Positions 5,356 to 9,256 of a DNA stretch of 9,256 bases are shown one piece after another. Below the pieces are notes generated by a model. The model was given only the letters and a program-made list of their open reading frames with translations, searched no databases and was not told where the DNA came from. This stretch comes from an uncultured Anaerococcus sp. (GTDB lineage: Bacteria; Bacillota; Clostridia; Tissierellales; Peptoniphilaceae). Each line of letters starts with the position of its first letter. Positions within the stretch are counted from its first letter, which is position 1. The stretch is from the NCBI GenBank assembly GCA_943913325.1, contig CALTXP010000065.1:1-9256 (forward strand). The letters run 5' to 3'. Both the position numbers and the translations under genes were made by a program.

Positions 5356-6638
5356 TATCTTTTTAATTTACTTATTATATTAGCCAAGATAAAACTTATT
5401 ATGAATATAAATACAAAGGAAAAGCCGTAGCTAGCTAGAGGAAGCTTTTCTACAATTTCAGTATAAAAATTATTTATATGTAAAACCTTAAGACTATCTG
5501 AGGTGCTAACTAAAGTAACTGCACAAACTACAATTTTATAGATTATAGGATCCATATTTCCCTTATCAATTAGGTTTAATATATATAAACTTATAACTAT
5601 AGGATATATAAATAAAAGAATTGGAATAGATATTTCCATAATCTTTTCTACTCCTAATATAGAAAGTACAAATCCTATAATAACCCCTATTCTTACATAA
5701 AATTCATAGGATAATTTATATCCTAGATTTTTCGAAAAGCTAGAAGCAAATGCTGATAATAAGCCAACTGCAGTTGTTATACAAGCAAGTCCAACTACTA
5801 AACTTAAAAATATTTGCCCCATTTTCCCAAGATAATTTTTAGTAAGGGCAAGCAAAAGGCTTGTTCTTGATATAGAAGGATCAACAAATGATGATGACTT
5901 TGCACCTAAATAACTAAGTCCTGTATAAACAATAGAAAGCCCTAATACAGCAATAATTCCAGCATAAATACTAGCCTTCATTAAATCTTCATCACTTTTA
6001 AAACCCTTATTTTTAAAATCTTCTAAGATAAGTGCTGTAAGAAATATAGGCCCTAAGGAGTCCATAGTTTGATAGCCTTCAATAAAACCATCCGAAAATC
6101 TACTAGCTTTAATTGTTTCTAAGTCAACATTTGGAGCACTTATACCTGATATGATTAGGATAACTAGTATTATAAGTAAGATTGGTGTTAGACATTTACC
6201 TACTCTATCTATAACCTTAGATCCATTAATAGTAATTATATAAACTACTATAAAAAATATTAGTGAGAATAATACATTATTAAAATTTGGTATAAATGGT
6301 ACTATCGCAACTTCAAAAATAGTTGCTCCTGTTCTAGGAATTGATAATAGTGGTCCTACAAGGGTAATACAAATTAAATTTATGGTAAGTCCAAAGTTAG
6401 GACTTATCTTCTCTCCAAATTTTTTAGGATCTGCCCCTCTTTTACTCATAGCAAGTATAGCTAAAAGGATCAAAAAGCTATCAGATAAATTAAATCCTAA
6501 TGAAGCTAAAAACCATCCTTTACCAGAATGAAGACCTAGATAAGGGGGTATTATTAAGTTGCCTGCACCGAAAAATATTGCAAAAAGTGCAAAGCCAGAT
6601 ATTATTACTTGTTTTGTATCTAATTTATGTTTTCCCAT
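5352..6638 (-). CDS. brnQ: Branched-chain amino-acid carrier, BrnQ/LIVCS family
   Basis: This membrane protein imports leucine, isoleucine and valine with a coupled cation (Na+ or H+ in the family). At 428 residues it is close to the usual length of about 430-450. The start KQVIISGFALFAIFFGAGN followed by LIIPPYLG is the diagnostic N-terminal block of this family, with the GAGN break in the first helix. About twelve hydrophobic segments follow, with the family's PRTGAT-type sequence near residue 100. The ATG at 6636-6638 is preceded by AGAGGT (6645-6650). A TATAAT-like -10 at 6663-6668 suggests its own promoter, but the -35 is weak. It ends directly on the serS promoter with no terminator of its own visible, so read-through into the T-box leader is possible. 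The family is certain; which branched-chain amino acid it prefers cannot be read from the sequence. Confidence 0.93.
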   Translation of the reverse strand: MGKHKLDTKQVIISGFALFAIFFGAGNLIIPPYLGLHSGKGWFLASLGFNLSDSFLILLAILAMSKRGADPKKFGEKISPNFGLTINLICITLVGPLLSIPRTGATIFEVAIVPFIPNFNNVLFSLIFFIVVYIITINGSKVIDRVGKCLTPILLIILVILIISGISAPNVDLETIKASRFSDGFIEGYQTMDSLGPIFLTALILEDFKNKGFKSDEDLMKASIYAGIIAVLGLSIVYTGLSYLGAKSSSFVDPSISRTSLLLALTKNYLGKMGQIFLSLVVGLACITTAVGLLSAFASSFSKNLGYKLSYEFYVRIGVIIGFVLSILGVEKIMEISIPILLFIYPIVISLYILNLIDKGNMDPIIYKIVVCAVTLVSTSDSLKVLHINNFYTEIVEKLPLASYGFSFVFIFIISFILANIISKLKRY

Positions 6639-6711
6639 TGTATAACCTCTTTATATGCTAAGATTATACATTAAATTTTATAAAAATAAAATCTATAACA
6701 TAAAAATAAGT

Positions 6712-7653
6712 TTATTCTTTTCTTTTTGAAAGCTTTCTATCCTTAGATTTCTTTATGATATAAATTATTATTATAACTACTAATATTAATGGCCAAATAG
6801 AAACAATAGCCACTAGTAAGTCCTGCCAAAATTTAGAAAATATGTGAATCGAATCTTTAAAAGCTTCCTTTATACGACTAGAAAAATCAGGATTGTTATT
6901 AGCGTAGTTATTGTAATCATATACTTCATTGATATTTATATCAAAAGTATCATAAGTAACTTTACTATCTACATCTTTTAACATTGATTTTAACTGATCA
7001 ATCTCTGACTCCACCTCTATTATGCGATCTTCTATAGACATAGTTTCATCAATATTTTTTGCATTTTCCATAAGATCATTAAGTTTATTAAGCTCTTTTT
7101 CTTTTGAACTAAGCCTAATATTTATATCTTTATAAGATGAAGTTAGATCATTTGTATATGAACTTTGATATATAATTTTGCATATCTTAGATATTTCATT
7201 CTTGAAATTATTACTTTCTTCTTGTGGTATTTTTATACTTGCCCCAAAGTTTCTTATATTCTCATCACCATTTCTACCAGTATCTATATTAAGATTTGAT
7301 GACTCTATATATCCTTTATGCTTATCAACTAGTTTAGTTAGTCTATCATAGTCTTGATCATAGTTTATAGTTTCAAATGTATAATCAAAAATTTTTTCTA
7401 TCTTTCTATCACTATTTATATCATTATAATCTATATCCTTAGATATTTGTTTATCTTCTAGATCACCACTATCGCTTTTATAATCTAAATTTTCATCCGT
7501 AGCTATCCTCTCATCACCAGTTTCATAGCTCTTGTTATTAGTTGTATCATACTGATGGATACTCTCATTATTCACTGTATTAAGGTTAGATGAACATGAT
7601 GATAAAGTAAATATAAGTAGTAAAGTAAATAAATAATTTTTATTTATTTTCAT
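6712..7653 (-). CDS. DUF4349 domain lipoprotein with C-terminal membrane helix
   Basis: This is a 313-residue protein of unknown function. A signal peptide (residues 1-19) ends in Leu-Ser-Ser-Cys with lipidation Cys20. Residues 21-85 are an acidic, Asn/Asp/Ser-rich spacer. The DUF4349 region, about 88-245, has the usual order: a beta part around DYTFETINYDQDYDRLTKLV with HKGYIESS, a short IKIPQEE block, then a long coiled coil (about 180-230), closing with KVTYDTFDININE. A single membrane helix (280-300) and a basic tail finish it, so the domain would lie outside the membrane, tethered at both ends. I chose the ATG at 7651-7653 because AAGGTGAT lies before it; a GTG four codons earlier falls within that ribosome binding site. 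It overlaps the DUF1003 gene by 14 bases and should be translated with it. Confidence 0.85.
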   Translation of the reverse strand: MKINKNYLFTLLLIFTLSSCSSNLNTVNNESIHQYDTTNNKSYETGDERIATDENLDYKSDSGDLEDKQISKDIDYNDINSDRKIEKIFDYTFETINYDQDYDRLTKLVDKHKGYIESSNLNIDTGRNGDENIRNFGASIKIPQEESNNFKNEISKICKIIYQSSYTNDLTSSYKDINIRLSSKEKELNKLNDLMENAKNIDETMSIEDRIIEVESEIDQLKSMLKDVDSKVTYDTFDININEVYDYNNYANNNPDFSSRIKEAFKDSIHIFSKFWQDLLVAIVSIWPLILVVIIIIYIIKKSKDRKLSKRKE

Positions 7654-8071
7654 AAAAATTATCACCTTCTTTTTCTTCTAACAACTGGTCTAGCTTTTTG
7701 TGAATATCTCTAATAATTATTTCTGTTTTAAGATTAACTATATAATCATCTTCAGCTCTTTGTCTATCCTTTTCTTCTTGTCTATTTTGACTCATCATAA
7801 TTAATGGAGCCTGTACAGCAGCCACGCATGATAAAACTAGATTCAAAAGTATAAAAGGATATGGATCGAAGGCTTTACCAGCCATTTTATTATTAATTAT
7901 CATCCAACTAATTAAAACAATAATAAATATAATTATAAAAGTCCACGATCCAGCAAACTTTGCTATTTTATCTGCTGCCCTATCTCCAAACGAATATTCG
8001 CTTTTTTGCTTATCTCTAGGATTACTATTTATTTTTTCTTTGATCAAAGCAATTGCTTCTTCATCATCCAA
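7640..8071 (-). CDS. DUF1003 domain membrane protein, start uncertain
   Basis: This 143-residue protein matches the DUF1003 family. Residues 28-60 hold FGDRAADKIAKFAGSWTFI, leading into a first membrane helix (about 42-60). Then comes the family's FDPYPFILLNLVLSCVAAVQAP block with a second helix (71-92), and the SQNRQEEKDRQRAEDDYIVNLK segment (95-115) before a coiled C-terminus. The biochemical role of the family is unknown. The start is a problem: the only start codon in frame is a TTG at 8069-8071, with no ribosome binding site. The frame stays open upstream to 8114 and encodes a plausible helix (KELLDYILNNDLDLDDEE) with no ATG, GTG or further TTG ahead of it. The true start may be lost or unusual. 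The 3' end overlaps the DUF4349 gene. Confidence 0.8.
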   Translation of the reverse strand: MDDEEAIALIKEKINSNPRDKQKSEYSFGDRAADKIAKFAGSWTFIIIFIIVLISWMIINNKMAGKAFDPYPFILLNLVLSCVAAVQAPLIMMSQNRQEEKDRQRAEDDYIVNLKTEIIIRDIHKKLDQLLEEKEGDNFYENK

Positions 8072-8112
8072 ATCTAAGTCATTATTTAATATATAATCTA
8101 ATAATTCTTTTT

Positions 8113-8139
8113 AAAAAAAAGATGGTTATTTACCATCTT
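8113..8139 (-). terminator. Terminator wrapped around the epimerase stop codon
   Basis: A 7-bp stem AAGATGG/CCATCTT (8133-8139 with 8119-8125) has a 7-base loop that contains the TAA stop codon at 8126-8128, followed by eight T residues (8113-8120). The hairpin forms partly from coding sequence, so a ribosome reaching the stop codon would cover it. Confidence 0.8.
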
Positions 8140-8797
8140 GATTTAAAACATGATTTATTGCTTTTTCTGGTATACCAATATCTTCTACTATACATTTACT
8201 CTTATAGGAGGATCTATCAAATATTCCCTTTTTCATTAGTTGCATAGAAACTATTAAATCACAATCGACAATTTCACCCCAAGAATCTCCAGTACTAGAG
8301 TCTAAGCCACTTGGTAGATCTATTGAGATTATATATTTCATACTCCTATTTATTATAGATATCACGTAAGCATAAGTTCCTGATATAGTCCTATCAAGTC
8401 CAGTCCCAAAAATACCTTCTATAATAGTAGAAACTTTAGATATATTATTTTCCATATTCTCTAAATCTTCTATAGTGTCTACTAGATAAATATTTTCTGT
8501 CAAAGTTTTGACTGCCTTATGATTTAACTTAAACTCAACACTTGCCTTAGTAATATCTCCTATTATGTAAATATCAACATAAAAATCTCTAGCTAATAGA
8601 TTTCTTGCTACAGCTAGGCCATCTGCCCCATTATTTCCAGTAGCAACTACTATAGCAAAACTCTTTCTTATTTCAAGATTAATATTTTTTATAATAGCTA
8701 GGCTTGCCCTCTCCACTAAACATAAGGCTGGTATTTTCAGTTCATCTATAGCATATCTATCTATTGCTATCATTTGATCTTTATCAACAACAAGCAT
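8126..8797 (-). CDS. nnrE: NAD(P)H-hydrate epimerase, stand-alone YjeF N-terminal domain
   Basis: This enzyme interconverts the R and S forms of hydrated NADH and NADPH so that a dehydratase can repair the damaged cofactor. It has 223 residues from the ATG at 8795-8797, the size of a single epimerase domain. Visible blocks: VERAS (28-32), the GNNGADGL loop (54-61; usually GNNGGDG), GIFGTGLDR (128-136), and IDLPSGLDSSTG (159-170) with the active-site Asp160. The dehydratase half (NnrD), fused behind it in many bacteria, is absent: the gene stops after a short tail and runs into a terminator, so NnrD must be encoded elsewhere or be missing. GAGG at 8803-8806 overlaps the TGA of the upstream ATPase gene and is 5 bases from the ATG. 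A GTG two codons earlier lies inside that site and was not chosen. Confidence 0.88.
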   Translation of the reverse strand: MLVVDKDQMIAIDRYAIDELKIPALCLVERASLAIIKNINLEIRKSFAIVVATGNNGADGLAVARNLLARDFYVDIYIIGDITKASVEFKLNHKAVKTLTENIYLVDTIEDLENMENNISKVSTIIEGIFGTGLDRTISGTYAYVISIINRSMKYIISIDLPSGLDSSTGDSWGEIVDCDLIVSMQLMKKGIFDRSSYKSKCIVEDIGIPEKAINHVLNQDGK

Positions 8798-8804
8798 ATT
8801 CACC

Positions 8805-9256
8805 TCAAAAGTTTCTATTTTTAAGTCTTAAATCTTCTCCAAAAATTTCATATACTTTGCTATTTCCTACAATTCTAGAAAATATCCTAGGACCATACAT
8901 ATCCTCTAACATGGATTCATCATAATTTGTAGAAAATATTATTGGTTTTTCTGCTATCATTCTAGAATTCACTACTTCAAATAAGTTTGAAGCGTCATTC
9001 TTAGTAGAAGCTTCACTACCTAGGTCATCTATAATAAGTAAATCACAATTTAAAATAAAGTCAAATTGATCTTGATGTTTTGCTCTAGCTTCCTCAAAAG
9101 CCCAATTATAATCATTTAGAAATTTAAAGATACTTGAGGATGTCATATAAAGGACTGAGTAATTTCTGTCTAATATTTCCTTTGCTATAGAATTAAGTAG
9201 ATAAGTCTTGCCACGACCCACGTCACCAAAAATATAAATATTTTGATTTTGATTTT
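8805..9256 (-). CDS. DnaC/DnaI-like AAA+ ATPase (5'-partial)
   Basis: 149 residues of the C-terminal ATPase domain are visible; the frame is open to the window edge, so the N-terminus lies outside. Counted from the first whole codon at 9254, Walker A GDVGRGKT is at 10-17, Walker B DLLIIDDLG at 71-79, sensor 1 around STN (108-110), and the arginine-finger region GPRIFSRIVG at 121-130. The end, YEIFGEDLRLKNR, is typical of DnaC/DnaI helicase loaders, which place the replicative helicase on DNA; the related IstB transposition ATPases are the alternative. No transposase lies next to it in the visible part, which favours a DnaC/DnaI chromosomal role, but the gene to the right is not seen. Its TGA overlaps the ribosome binding site of the epimerase gene, so the two are coupled. 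Position 9221 is a GTG inside Walker A and is not the start. Confidence 0.85.
   Translation of the reverse strand, partial: NQNQNIYIFGDVGRGKTYLLNSIAKEILDRNYSVLYMTSSSIFKFLNDYNWAFEEARAKHQDQFDFILNCDLLIIDDLGSEASTKNDASNLFEVVNSRMIAEKPIIFSTNYDESMLEDMYGPRIFSRIVGNSKVYEIFGEDLRLKNRNF

Noticed and set aside
6675..6692. Perfect palindrome ATTTTAT-AAAA-ATAAAAT between the DUF4349 gene and brnQ
   Set aside because: The stem has only A-T pairs, so it is unlikely to act as a terminator; it is probably chance in AT-rich sequence.
8053..8247. Open frame on the + strand across the epimerase/DUF1003 junction
   Set aside because: It runs antisense through the ends of two well-supported genes and a terminator; it is a shadow frame without a ribosome binding site or family resemblance.
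8805..9256. IstB-type ATPase of an IS21-like insertion sequence
   Set aside because: The family is related, but no IstA transposase or terminal repeats are visible and the gene is coupled to a housekeeping epimerase; the DnaC/DnaI reading fits better, although the right-hand neighbour is not seen.

Overview
The window is AT-rich (roughly 30% GC by eye), densely coding, and uses AGGAGG-type ribosome binding sites. It has a T-box riboswitch ahead of serS and short secreted proteins and lipoproteins typical of Gram-positive bacteria. This points to a low-GC Firmicute, most plausibly an anaerobic Gram-positive coccus of the Anaerococcus/Peptoniphilus/Finegoldia group. The phylum is well supported; the genus is a guess.

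Layout. Positions 1-1835 (+ strand) hold an OatA-like peptidoglycan O-acetyltransferase: an acyltransferase-3 membrane domain followed by an SGNH esterase-like domain. It is interrupted by a one-base frameshift near 670 and followed by a perfect 17-bp terminator hairpin. Everything after that lies on the - strand. Read in transcriptional order from the right edge, it is: a DnaC/DnaI-type ATPase (5' cut by the window), a stand-alone NAD(P)H-hydrate epimerase with a terminator wrapped around its stop codon, a DUF1003 membrane protein overlapping a DUF4349 lipoprotein, a BrnQ branched-chain amino-acid carrier, and serS with its own promoter and serine T-box leader. Last comes a two-gene operon encoding a small secreted matrixin-like zinc metalloprotease and a lipoprotein.

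How the pieces relate. The DnaC-like gene and the epimerase are translationally coupled, as are DUF1003 and DUF4349. serS is independently controlled by uncharged tRNA-Ser: the UCU specifier, the UGGC antiterminator bulge, and competing terminator and antiterminator structures are all visible. The oatA-like gene and the protease/lipoprotein operon are both cell-surface functions and converge on the gap at 1836-2346.

Most interesting region. The protease/lipoprotein operon (2347-3468) is flanked by two degenerate copies, in the same orientation, of a non-coding element (about 1.9-2.26 kb and 3.54-3.82 kb). Each carries a GACGAGG hairpin and ends in an insertion-sequence-like CTGTTGCAAAAG terminus. 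The copy beside serS lies 5 bp from the serS stop codon and appears to supply its terminator. The lipoprotein has no assigned function; its pattern of strands resembles NTR/TIMP-like domains, which suggests the testable idea that it is a partner or inhibitor of the co-transcribed metalloprotease. No CRISPR array, tRNA, rRNA or intact transposase gene was seen.
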